The position numbers and the translations under genes were made by a program. From DASSJM01 sp049587975 (GTDB lineage: Bacteria > Actinomycetota > UBA4738 > HRBIN12), in the NCBI GenBank assembly GCA_049587975.1, contig JBAVEY010000379.1:1-9337 (forward strand): 9,337 nt of DNA. The letters are read 5' to 3'. Positions 1 to 5,878 of this stretch are shown here, piece after piece (positions within the stretch are counted from its first letter, which is position 1; every line of letters begins with the position of its first letter). Below the pieces are notes generated by a model. The model saw only the letters and a list, made by a program, of their open reading frames with translations, was not told the origin of the DNA and did not search any database.

Positions 1-1283
1 GCCTGCGCCTCGACCACCGCGGCGGGGGCAGGCACGGCGGGGGAGGTCTCGGCAGCGCCCGACCCGGCCCCCCCGTCAGGTGTGACCTCCGCTGGAGCGA
101 CCTCGGAGGATGCCGCAGCGAGCGGCGCTGAAGAGGGCGAGGCCAAGACCTCCCCCGCCGCCACCGCGGCAGGAGCCTCGACCGCCTCCTCTTCGATCTC
201 GGTTGCCGGGCGGGGCATCGCGCCGCCGACCTGCCGCATCGACAGGCTGATCCGCCGGCGCGGCACATCCACCTCGATCACCTTGACGCGCACCTCGTCG
301 CCCACCGACAGCACGCTCTCGGGGGTCTCGATGTGCTGCTCGGAGATCTCGGAGATGTGCACGAGCCCCTCGATCCCCGCCGCCACGCGGACGAACGCGC
401 CGAACGGCACCAGCTTGGTGACCTGGCCGTCGATGATCTCACCGGCCGAGTACTTGCGCTCGAACTCCTTCCAGGGATCCTCTTGGGTGGCCTTGAGGGA
501 GAGCGACACGCGTTCGCGCTCCAGGTCGACGTCGAGCACCTCGACCTCGACCTCCTGACCCACCTGGACGACCTCGCTCGGGTGGTCGACGTGCTTCCAT
601 GACAGCTCGGACACGTGCACGAGGCCGTCGACGCCGCCGAGGTCGACGAACGCCCCGAAGTTCACGATCGAGGACACCGTCCCCTTGCGGCGCTCGCCCT
701 TCTGGAGCGATTCGAGGAACTTCTTGCGCCCCTCGCTCTGCGACTCCTCGAGGAACGCGCGGCGCGACAGCACCACGTTGTTCCGGTTGCGGTCGAGCTC
801 GATGATCTTGGCCTCGAGTTCGGTCCCGACGAACGGATGCAGGTCGCGCACCCGCCGGAGGTCCACCAGCGACGCGGGGAGGAACCCGCGGAGCCCGATG
901 TCCAGGATCAGGCCGCCCTTGACGACCTCGATCACCGGGCCCTTGATCGTGCCGCCTGACTGCATGACCTCCTCGATCCGCCCCCAGGCGCGCTCGTACT
1001 GCGCACGCTTCTTCGACAGGATCAGCCGCCCCTCCTTGTCCTCCTTCTGGAGCACGAGGGCCTCGACCTCGTCGCCGACCTTCACCACCTGGCTGGGGTC
1101 CACGTCGTGGCGGATCGAAAGCTCCTTGGTGGGGATGACGCCTTCGGACTTGTAGCCGATGTCCAGCAGGACCTCGTCGCGGTCGATCTTCACGACCGTC
1201 CCCTCGAGGATGTCCCCTTCCTTGAAGTCCCGGAGCGAGGCCTCGATGGCCTCTTTCAGCTCGTCGGGGGTGAAGTCCCGCAT
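1..1283 (-). CDS. rpsA: 30S ribosomal protein S1, C-terminus cut by window edge
   Basis: Ribosomal protein S1 binds mRNA on the small subunit and helps initiation on structured messages. The reading frame is open from the ATG at 1283 to the left edge, giving 427 complete codons without a stop. Four S1 (OB-fold) repeats are visible at about residues 21-90, 108-175, 195-264 and 280-350. Repeats 3 and 4 carry the classic VNFGAFVDL / VPFGAFV and GLVHVSEL / GLVHISEI motifs. Residues 1-350 closely resemble actinobacterial RpsA as I know it. After repeat 4 the protein turns into an Ala/Pro/Glu/Ser-rich tail (from about 352) instead of the longer conserved segment of mycobacterial RpsA. The start is uncertain: ATG 1283 has no close Shine-Dalgarno, while GGAGG (1313-1317) is 29 nt upstream, only 2 nt before an in-frame TTG at 1310. 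It lies downstream of polA on the same strand, the usual actinobacterial order. Confidence 0.96.
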   Translation of the reverse strand, partial: MRDFTPDELKEAIEASLRDFKEGDILEGTVVKIDRDEVLLDIGYKSEGVIPTKELSIRHDVDPSQVVKVGDEVEALVLQKEDKEGRLILSKKRAQYERAWGRIEEVMQSGGTIKGPVIEVVKGGLILDIGLRGFLPASLVDLRRVRDLHPFVGTELEAKIIELDRNRNNVVLSRRAFLEESQSEGRKKFLESLQKGERRKGTVSSIVNFGAFVDLGGVDGLVHVSELSWKHVDHPSEVVQVGQEVEVEVLDVDLERERVSLSLKATQEDPWKEFERKYSAGEIIDGQVTKLVPFGAFVRVAAGIEGLVHISEISEQHIETPESVLSVGDEVRVKVIEVDVPRRRISLSMRQVGGAMPRPATEIEEEAVEAPAAVAAGEVLASPSSAPLAAASSEVAPAEVTPDGGAGSGAAETSPAVPAPAAVVEAQ

Positions 1284-1380
1284 CTCGCTCGCCGTCTCGA
1301 TCTGAACCAACTCCTCCCGCGCACGAAGCGCGCACCGACCGACCGTTGGGATTCGCCGGGGTGCGGGTGCGCCTCGCGGC
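1284..1380 (-). promoter_or_regulatory. Structured leader of rpsA mRNA
   Basis: This is the predicted untranslated leader between the rpsA promoter and its start. A hairpin with arms CGCGC/GCGCG and loop TTCGT (1318-1332) directly abuts the GGAGG ribosome site at 1313-1317. An alternative stem, GCGCACC at 1366-1372 with GGTGCGC at 1330-1336, shares bases 1330-1332 with that hairpin, so the two cannot form together. This arrangement could control access to the ribosome site. Autoregulation of rpsA is known in E. coli, but by a different leader; any control here is inference. Confidence 0.35.
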
Positions 1381-1386
1381 TCAAGG

Positions 1387-1416
1387 ATGGTAGGTGAGCA
1401 GCGGAAACAGCGTCAA
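1387..1416 (-). promoter_or_regulatory. Probable rpsA promoter
   Basis: On the minus strand a -35 box TTGACG (1411-1416) is followed, after 18 bp, by a -10 box TACCAT (1387-1392). Both match the housekeeping sigma-factor consensus well. The promoter begins just after the polA stop codon at 1430 and would start transcription near 1380, about 100 nt before the rpsA ATG. It would let rpsA be expressed far above polA, as expected for a ribosomal protein. Confidence 0.6.
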
Positions 1417-1429
1417 TGCCGCGCTCGGA

Positions 1430-4075
1430 TCAGTGGCCGGCGGGGACGGCCTCGGCCCAGTTGGGACCCCAGCCGATGTCGGCCCGCAGCGGGACGTCCA
1501 GCTCGTAGGCGGCCTCCATCTCGCGCTTCACGAGCTCGGCCGCCGCCTCGACACGCTTCGCGGAGACCTCGAAGACGAGCTCGTCATGGACGGTGAGGAG
1601 CATCCGGCAATCCAGGTCGGACCCACGGAGGGCCGCGTCGACCCCGATCATCCCGAGCTTGAACACGTCGGCCGCGCTGCCCTGGATGGGGGCGTTCAGC
1701 GCCATCCGGCGTCCCATGTCCCGGACCCTCGGGTTGGCCGCCTGGAGCTCGGGGATGTAGCGGCGGCGGCCCAGGAGCGTCTCGGTGAACCCCTCGGCGG
1801 CGGCCCGCGCGACCTGCCGGTCGAGGTAGTCGCGGATCTGCGGGAAGCTCGCGAAATACGCGTCGATGAACTCCTGCGCCTCGTCCGGGGTGATCTCCAG
1901 GCGGGAGGCCAGGCCCCAAGCGTTCATCCCGTACGCGAGGCCGTAGTTGATGGCCTTCGCCCGGCTCCGCGTCGCGGGATCGACCTGGTCCTCCGGCAGG
2001 CCGAACACGCGAGCGGAGGTTGCCGTGTGGATGTCGGTGCCGGACTCGAACGCCGCCTTCAGCCCCTCGTCCCCCGAGAGGTGGGCGAGGATCCGGAGCT
2101 CGATCTGCGAGTAATCGGCCACCAGCAGGACGTCGTCCTTCGGGCCGGGCACGAAGGCCCGGCGGATCTGCCGGCCGAGCTCGCCCCGCACGGGGATGTT
2201 CTGCAGGTTCGGGTTGGTCGACGAGAGCCGCCCCGTCGCGGCGCCGGTCTGGTTGAAGGTCGTGTGGACGCGGCCGTCCTTGGGGTCGACCTGCTTGGGA
2301 AGCGCCTCCAGGTACGTCGAGTTCAGCTTGTCGAGCTCGCGCCACGACAGGATCGCGTCGACGATCGGATGCACGTCCCGGAGCTTCTCCAGGACGCTCG
2401 CGTCGGTGGAGAGCTGCCCCTTGGGGGTCTTCTTGCCCGGAGAGAGCTTGAGCTTGTCGTAGAGGATCGCCCTGAGCTGAGGCGGCGAGTTCAGGTTGAA
2501 CTCCTCGCCGGCGAGCTCGTAGATCTGGGCGCGCAGCGTCGCCATCTCGTCCCGGATGCCTTCGGCCATCTCCTCGAGGTACACGACGTCGAGCGCGACA
2601 CCGTTGGCCTGCATCCGAGCCAGGACCGACGACAGCGGGAGCTCGACCTCGTCGAGCAGGCGGCGGAGCCCCGCCCCGTCGATGCGCTCATCGAGCACGG
2701 GCGCGAGCAGCGCCACCGCCGCGGCCTCCGCGGCCGCGCGGCGCCACGAGTCGCCGAACAGCTGCCCCGCGGCCTCCTCGGCGACCGAGCCGAGGACGTC
2801 GGAGCCCAGGTACTGCTCGCTGACCGCCTGGAGCTGGAAGCTCGGGGCGGCGGGATCGAGCAGGTAGGCGGCGAGCATCGTGTCCGTTGCGACGCCCCCC
2901 AACGACCGGCCCTCGGCGACGACCACCGTCTCGACGTCTTTGGCGTCGTGCATCCACTTGGGCGCCGCGTCGCTCGCCAGGGCGTCCGCGAAGCCGGACA
3001 GGTCCTTCGCGGCCGCGTAGGCCGCCTGTCCGCCTCCCATCGAGATCGCGACCCCTCGAACCTCACGCTCGTCGAGGTCGAGCCGGAGCGCCTTGGGTCC
3101 GTCCGCCGACAAGAGTCCGGCGGCCTCGCTCGCGTCCACCTCGCGCAGGTCGAGCTCGGCCATCTCGATCGCGGGCTTCGCGCTCCGGCCGACCTCCTCC
3201 AACCGCTCGAACAACGTCCGGAACTCGAGGGAGGTGAAGAGTCGCCGGACCGCCTCGATGTCCCAGTCCCCCATCACGGCGTCCTCGGGCTCGAGATCCA
3301 CGTCCACGTGCGTGTCGAGCTGCGCGAGCTCCTTGTTGAGCGCGAGCTGGTCGCCCGCCGCGGAGATCGACTCCTTGAGCTTGCCCTTCAGCTCATCCGT
3401 CCGGCCCAGCAGCTCTTCGATCGACCCGAAGTCCTGCACGAGCTTGGACGCGGTCTTCTCGCCCACGCCGGGCACGCCCGGGATGTTGTCGGACGCGTCG
3501 CCTTTCAGCGCCACGTAGTCGAGGTACTTCTCCGGAGGGAGCCCGAAACGCTCGGTCACCGCCTCGACGTCGTAGCGGCGGATGTCCGAGATGCCCTTGA
3601 CGTTGAACATGACCGTCAGCCCGGGCCGCACGAGCTGGAAGAAGTCTCGGTCCGCGGTCACGATCACCACCTCGACCCCCTGCTCGAGGGCCCTGAGCGC
3701 CAGGGTCGCGATCGCGTCGTCGGCTTCGTGACCCTCGACCCCGATCACCGGGATCCTGAGCGTCTCGAGGACCTCGACGATCAGGCCCAGCTGCTGGCGG
3801 AACTCGTCGGGCGTCTCGGGGCGTCCGGCCTTGTATTCGGCGTACTTGTCGAGTCTCACCGTCGGCTTGCCGATGTCGAACGCCACCGCGATCAGATCGG
3901 GACGCTCTTCCGTCAACAGCTTGATCAGCATCGAGGTGAACCCGTACACGGCGTTCGTCACCTGCCCGGAGGTCGTCGCCAGGGAGGGCGGCAGCGCGAA
4001 GAACGCACGGTACGAGAGACTGTGGCCGTCGAGGAGGAACAGCCGCCTCGGCGGATCGGCGGCGCGAGGGGTCAC
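1430..4075 (-). CDS. polA: DNA polymerase I (no active proofreading site)
   Basis: Replication and repair polymerase of 881 aa that removes RNA primers and fills gaps. The N-terminal 5'-nuclease (about 1-295) keeps its acidic residues: D16, D67, E117-D120 (GHEADD), D142/D144 (TADRD) and D193/D196 in KGDASDN. The middle domain (about 300-480) is a degenerate 3'-5' exonuclease: the DxE motif reads DLD (333-335) and the usual Tyr/Asp of motif III are Ala near 448-453. The polymerase domain (about 490-881) has motif A DYSQIELR (654-661), motif B with R703, K707, Y711, Y715, and motif C HDE (830-832). Y711 replaces the E. coli Phe762, as in mycobacterial PolA. I chose GTG 4075 because it lies 9 residues before the conserved RLFLLDGHS and has AGGA upstream. 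A longer frame to 4138 exists, but its extra N-terminus is unlike the family. Confidence 0.97.
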   Translation of the reverse strand: MTPRAADPPRRLFLLDGHSLSYRAFFALPPSLATTSGQVTNAVYGFTSMLIKLLTEERPDLIAVAFDIGKPTVRLDKYAEYKAGRPETPDEFRQQLGLIVEVLETLRIPVIGVEGHEADDAIATLALRALEQGVEVVIVTADRDFFQLVRPGLTVMFNVKGISDIRRYDVEAVTERFGLPPEKYLDYVALKGDASDNIPGVPGVGEKTASKLVQDFGSIEELLGRTDELKGKLKESISAAGDQLALNKELAQLDTHVDVDLEPEDAVMGDWDIEAVRRLFTSLEFRTLFERLEEVGRSAKPAIEMAELDLREVDASEAAGLLSADGPKALRLDLDEREVRGVAISMGGGQAAYAAAKDLSGFADALASDAAPKWMHDAKDVETVVVAEGRSLGGVATDTMLAAYLLDPAAPSFQLQAVSEQYLGSDVLGSVAEEAAGQLFGDSWRRAAAEAAAVALLAPVLDERIDGAGLRRLLDEVELPLSSVLARMQANGVALDVVYLEEMAEGIRDEMATLRAQIYELAGEEFNLNSPPQLRAILYDKLKLSPGKKTPKGQLSTDASVLEKLRDVHPIVDAILSWRELDKLNSTYLEALPKQVDPKDGRVHTTFNQTGAATGRLSSTNPNLQNIPVRGELGRQIRRAFVPGPKDDVLLVADYSQIELRILAHLSGDEGLKAAFESGTDIHTATSARVFGLPEDQVDPATRSRAKAINYGLAYGMNAWGLASRLEITPDEAQEFIDAYFASFPQIRDYLDRQVARAAAEGFTETLLGRRRYIPELQAANPRVRDMGRRMALNAPIQGSAADVFKLGMIGVDAALRGSDLDCRMLLTVHDELVFEVSAKRVEAAAELVKREMEAAYELDVPLRADIGWGPNWAEAVPAGH

Positions 4076-4082
4076 GCGCCGA

Positions 4083-4113
4083 ATCCTAGCGCGGCGCGCG
4101 GACACGCAGTCGA
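4083..4113 (-). promoter_or_regulatory. Possible polA promoter giving a leaderless mRNA
   Basis: On the minus strand TAGGAT (4083-4088) lies 7 nt before the GTG start of polA, with TCGACT (4108-4113) 19 bp further upstream as a weak -35. A TAnnnT box at this distance would place the transcript start at or next to the GTG, giving a leaderless mRNA of the kind common in Actinobacteria. The same bases can be read as a Shine-Dalgarno (AGGA, about 8 nt before GTG), so the two readings compete. Confidence 0.35.
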
Positions 4114-4137
4114 CCGACGGCCAGGTGAGCCATATCA

Positions 4138-4149
4138 TTCGGTACCGAA
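4138..4149. promoter_or_regulatory. 12-bp palindrome, candidate operator
   Basis: TTCGGTACCGAA is a perfect inverted repeat. The flanks add two more pairs after one mismatch (TC on the left, GA on the right), giving an imperfect 18-bp dyad at 4135-4152. It ends 5 bp before the -35 box of the rightward promoter and also lies upstream of polA. Its position suits a repressor or activator site. It does not resemble the DtxR/IdeR iron box as I know it, so the regulator is unknown. Confidence 0.35.
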
Positions 4150-4154
4150 CGACC

Positions 4155-4184
4155 TTGACGTGAATCCGACCTGCTGGATAGGAT
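4155..4184 (+). promoter_or_regulatory. Probable promoter of the iron permease gene
   Basis: TTGACG (4155-4160), an 18-bp spacer and TAGGAT (4179-4184) form a good housekeeping-type promoter on the plus strand. The start would be near 4191, leaving a leader of about 60 nt before the ATG at 4252. The -10 hexamer is identical to the one in front of polA on the other strand. Confidence 0.6.
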
Positions 4185-4205
4185 TCGCGGGCGCGGGCGT
4201 TCGGG

Positions 4206-4224
4206 CGGGCCGTTCGCCGGCCCG
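4206..4224 (+). promoter_or_regulatory. Leader hairpin of the iron permease mRNA
   Basis: CGGGCCG (4206-4212) and CGGCCCG (4218-4224) form a 7-bp stem with loop TTCGC inside the predicted leader. It ends 27 nt before the ATG and does not cover the ribosome site (AGGAAG, from 4242). It may simply stabilise the mRNA; a regulatory role is not shown. Confidence 0.3.
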
Positions 4225-4251
4225 AGGTTCGACAGAGAGACAGGAAGCCGC

Positions 4252-5109
4252 ATGGGTGCCGCCTTCGTCATCGCGCTCCGGGAAGGGATCGAGGCCGCGC
4301 TCATCGTCTCGATCCTGCTCGCCTACCTCCGTCAACTCGGCCGCGGGGACCGCTCAAGGGTCGTGTGGTGGGGCACGGGTCTGGCGGCGGTGGCCTCCCT
4401 CGCGGCCGGCGCCACGATCTTCACCGTCGGAGCCGAGTTCGAAGGCACGGCGGAGCAACTGTTCGGTGGCTTGGTCACCCTCACCGCCGTCGGCGTCCTC
4501 ACGTGGATGATCTTCTGGATGCGGCGGCAGGGCGCGGGCATCCGGGCCGATCTGCACGACAAGGTTGACATGGCGCTGCTGGGAGGTGGCGCCGCGCTCG
4601 CCGCGATCGCCTTCTTCTCGGTCTTGCGGGAAGGCGTCGAAACGGCGCTGTTCCTGTTCGCGGCCGCGGAGGGAACGGCGGTCGGAACCGGTGGCGTCGG
4701 CTCCCAGCTCCTCGGCGCGATCCTTGGGCTCGCCCTCGCGGTGTTCCTCGGGGTGCTCCTGTACCGGGGGGCGATCCACATGAACCTTCGAACGTTCTTC
4801 AAGCTCACGGGTTTCGTCCTCATCGTGATCGCGGCTGGCTTGTTCGCCGCCGGGATCCACGAGCTCCAGGAGGCCGGCTGGCTCCCACTGCTCGAACGTA
4901 CGGCCTACGACGTCACGTCGTCGCTGCCCGACGAGAGCGGCGCTGGCGCGATCGTGCGCGGCCTGATCGGCTACAACGCCGACCCGACGGTGCTCGAGGT
5001 CATCGCGTGGTTCGCGTACCTGCTCGCCGTCGGTGCGCTCTACCTGCGACCGATCGCGGTCGCGTCGACATCGCGTCGCGCGAACGCCGACAGCTCTCCC
5101 AGATCCTGA
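4252..5109 (+). CDS. efeU: FTR1/EfeU-family high-affinity iron permease
   Basis: Integral membrane protein of 285 aa predicted to import iron across the cytoplasmic membrane. Two REGxE iron-binding motifs are present, REGIE at residues 10-14 and REGVE at 126-130, each in a hydrophobic helix. The conserved HELQEAGW (203-210) of the family is also there. About seven membrane helices can be traced: near 4-25, 38-60, 68-90, 107-123, 150-172, 183-202 and 246-266. The length is typical of bacterial EfeU. The ATG at 4252 follows AGGAAG at a short spacing. In known systems FTR1-type permeases work with an oxidase or with EfeO/EfeB. No such partner lies beside it here, although a small cupredoxin gene sits convergently about 0.4 kb away. 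It reads divergently from polA and appears monocistronic. Confidence 0.9.
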   Translation: MGAAFVIALREGIEAALIVSILLAYLRQLGRGDRSRVVWWGTGLAAVASLAAGATIFTVGAEFEGTAEQLFGGLVTLTAVGVLTWMIFWMRRQGAGIRADLHDKVDMALLGGGAALAAIAFFSVLREGVETALFLFAAAEGTAVGTGGVGSQLLGAILGLALAVFLGVLLYRGAIHMNLRTFFKLTGFVLIVIAAGLFAAGIHELQEAGWLPLLERTAYDVTSSLPDESGAGAIVRGLIGYNADPTVLEVIAWFAYLLAVGALYLRPIAVASTSRRANADSSPRS

Positions 5110-5111
5110 CG

Positions 5112-5140
5112 CGGCCACTTCGCCGTTTGTCACTCTTTCT
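5112..5140 (+). terminator. Weak terminator after the iron permease gene
   Basis: CGGC (5112-5115) and GCCG (5122-5125) form a short stem directly after the stop codon, followed by a T-rich run (5126-5140). The stem is only 4 bp, so this is a weak intrinsic-terminator candidate at best. Confidence 0.25.
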
Positions 5141-5212
5141 TCGTTCGCAACGCGCGCGCCGCTACCTGCGACGTCACCCGGATCGCCTTGCAGCCCAATC
5201 GTTCTCATCGCG

Positions 5213-5241
5213 TTGACAGGTGCGACGCCCATCGCTACATT
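5213..5241 (+). promoter_or_regulatory. Near-consensus orphan promoter
   Basis: TTGACA (5213-5218), exactly 17 bp, then TACATT (5236-5241). The -35 box is perfect, the spacer optimal and the -10 box has the key T, A and T. It is the closest to consensus of the promoters found here, yet no convincing protein gene follows on this strand. The transcript would start near 5248, at the beginning of the hairpin-rich stretch described next. Confidence 0.6.
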
Positions 5242-5247
5242 TCGCCC

Positions 5248-5469
5248 CGGTCCCGAGCGGCCGCTGGGACCGGGAGGCGGAGAGCGCTTCCGAAGAAGCG
5301 GAGCGACGAAGGGACGCGAGTCCCAGAAGCGGTTCGCCGACACGGAAGAGGCGACGGTTCCCGGGAGTCCGGGTCGCTTGGGGCCACCTTTTGGCGGGTC
5401 GAGGAACCGAGTAGACAACGCTCGCGTATGGGGAAGGCGTGAGCGGCTCCAAAGGTTCCTCGGCCCGCC
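5248..5469 (+). ncRNA. Candidate structured noncoding RNA
   Basis: The roughly 220 nt downstream of the orphan promoter consist of consecutive stem-loops. H1 (5246-5274, so its first pairs may be lost at the RNA 5' end) pairs CCCGGTCCC with GGGACCGGG around a smaller inner stem. H2 (5285-5300) is CGCTTC/GAAGCG with loop CGAA. H3 (5311-5324) is GGGAC/GTCCC with a GCGA loop of the GNRA type. H4 (5330-5339) is a short stem closed by TTCG. H5 (5351-5377) is CCCGG/CCGGG with an outer GCGA/TCGC. H6 and the long H7 (5393-5469) close the element. I do not recognise tmRNA, RNase P, SRP RNA, 6S or a known riboswitch core. Frames such as 5188-5442 are Arg/Ser/Gly-rich and lack a ribosome site. The 3' end is a guess. 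A structured mRNA leader or a mere hairpin cluster are alternatives. Confidence 0.4.
5393..5469. repeat. Long inverted repeat / 16-bp stem between convergent genes
   Basis: GGCGGGTCGAGGAACC (5393-5408) pairs with GGTTCCTCGGCCCGCC (5454-5469), 16 bp with a single G-T wobble. Inside, GAG/CTC (5409-5411 with 5447-5449) and an 8-bp stem CGCTCGCG/CGTGAGCG (5419-5426 with 5438-5445) are capped by an 11-nt purine-rich loop at 5427-5437. It would form on either strand's transcript. It could be the 3' domain of the candidate RNA, a bidirectional terminator between the converging transcripts, or both. There is no T-tract on either side. Confidence 0.6.
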
Positions 5470-5484
5470 GATCTCCGTCGGGGG

Positions 5485-5497
5485 CGCGCGTTGCGCG
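5485..5497 (-). terminator. Hairpin just after the cupredoxin stop codon
   Basis: CGCGC/GCGCG with a 3-nt loop begins 5 nt beyond the stop codon at 5503 on the minus strand. No T-run follows, so it may act together with the larger stem at 5393-5469 to end the operon, or only protect the mRNA end. Confidence 0.3.
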
Positions 5498-5502
5498 ATC
5501 GC

Positions 5503-5868
5503 TCACTCCGCCGAGATCACGATCACGCCCTTCATGCCGAACGCCTCCAGATGGATCCGGCAGTACAGCTGATAGCTGCCCGGCGCGAGCCGATCCGCGA
5601 TCGATGGGATCGTCACCTGCGCCCCGGGACGGACATCCTTCGAGTACCCGAGCGCCGGGATGGTCACGTTGTGGAGGGTCCGCCCTTTGTTCTTGACGAC
5701 CAGATCCCGCCCGGGGCCGATCGGGAGCGTCGGATGCGCATCGTGGAAGTGGTAGTCGATCGCCGTCACCACATACGGGCGGGGCACGCTCCCCGCCAGC
5801 AGCGCGGCGAGGACGAGCGCCCCTAACGCGACGCCGAGCGCCGCCAGACGGGCCGGGGAGGAATGCAT
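5503..5868 (-). CDS. Small exported cupredoxin (type 1 copper protein)
   Basis: A 121-aa blue-copper-like protein. Residues 1-30 are a signal sequence or membrane anchor with a hydrophobic core (about 8-26) and no lipobox Cys. The rest fits a single cupredoxin fold with all four expected copper ligands: H66 in LHNVT, then C103, H106 and M112 in YCRIH...GM, close to the plastocyanin pattern but with one extra residue between His and Met. A second cluster, H40-x-H42-x2-H45, lies near the mature N-terminus and could bind another metal. The ATG at 5868 has AAGGAG (5875-5880) 6 nt upstream. That site overlaps the TAA of the ATPase gene and the gap is only 10 nt, so it is translationally linked to the amino-acid ABC operon. 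Partner and function are unknown; electron transfer or copper/iron handling outside the membrane are the obvious options. Confidence 0.85.
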   Translation of the reverse strand: MHSSPARLAALGVALGALVLAALLAGSVPRPYVVTAIDYHFHDAHPTLPIGPGRDLVVKNKGRTLHNVTIPALGYSKDVRPGAQVTIPSIADRLAPGSYQLYCRIHLEAFGMKGVIVISAE

Positions 5869-5878
5869 CTCGCGCTCC

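Noticed and set aside
439..1335. 298-codon minus-strand frame over rpsA
   Set aside because: It is the rpsA coding region read out of frame and consists of Arg/Gly-rich low complexity; the true S1 frame is clear and runs off the edge.
4076..4138. Upstream ATG at 4138 for polA, adding 21 residues
   Set aside because: The extra residues do not resemble family N-termini, and the GTG at 4075 has suitably spaced signals.
1394..4510. Very long open frame (over 1000 codons) on the plus strand opposite polA
   Set aside because: It mirrors polA codon by codon, is full of Arg/Leu/Val/Glu runs without recognisable domains, crosses the divergent promoter region and the start of the iron permease gene, and has no ribosome site. 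It is a typical antisense shadow in high-GC DNA.
5188..5442. Small plus-strand frames (5188-5442 and 5220-5414) in the intergenic region
   Set aside because: Their products are Arg/Ser/Gly-rich without a hydrophobic core or ribosome site, and their starts lie upstream of or within the orphan promoter. A hairpin-rich RNA explains the stretch better.
5248..5469. Known RNA families (tRNA, tmRNA, SRP, RNase P, cobalamin, c-di-AMP or THF riboswitch)
   Set aside because: I compared the recalled core motifs by eye, such as the T-loop, SRP GGAAG/GCAGCC core, RNase P GAGGAAAGTCC and riboswitch boxes, and found none convincingly. A covariance-model search would be decisive.
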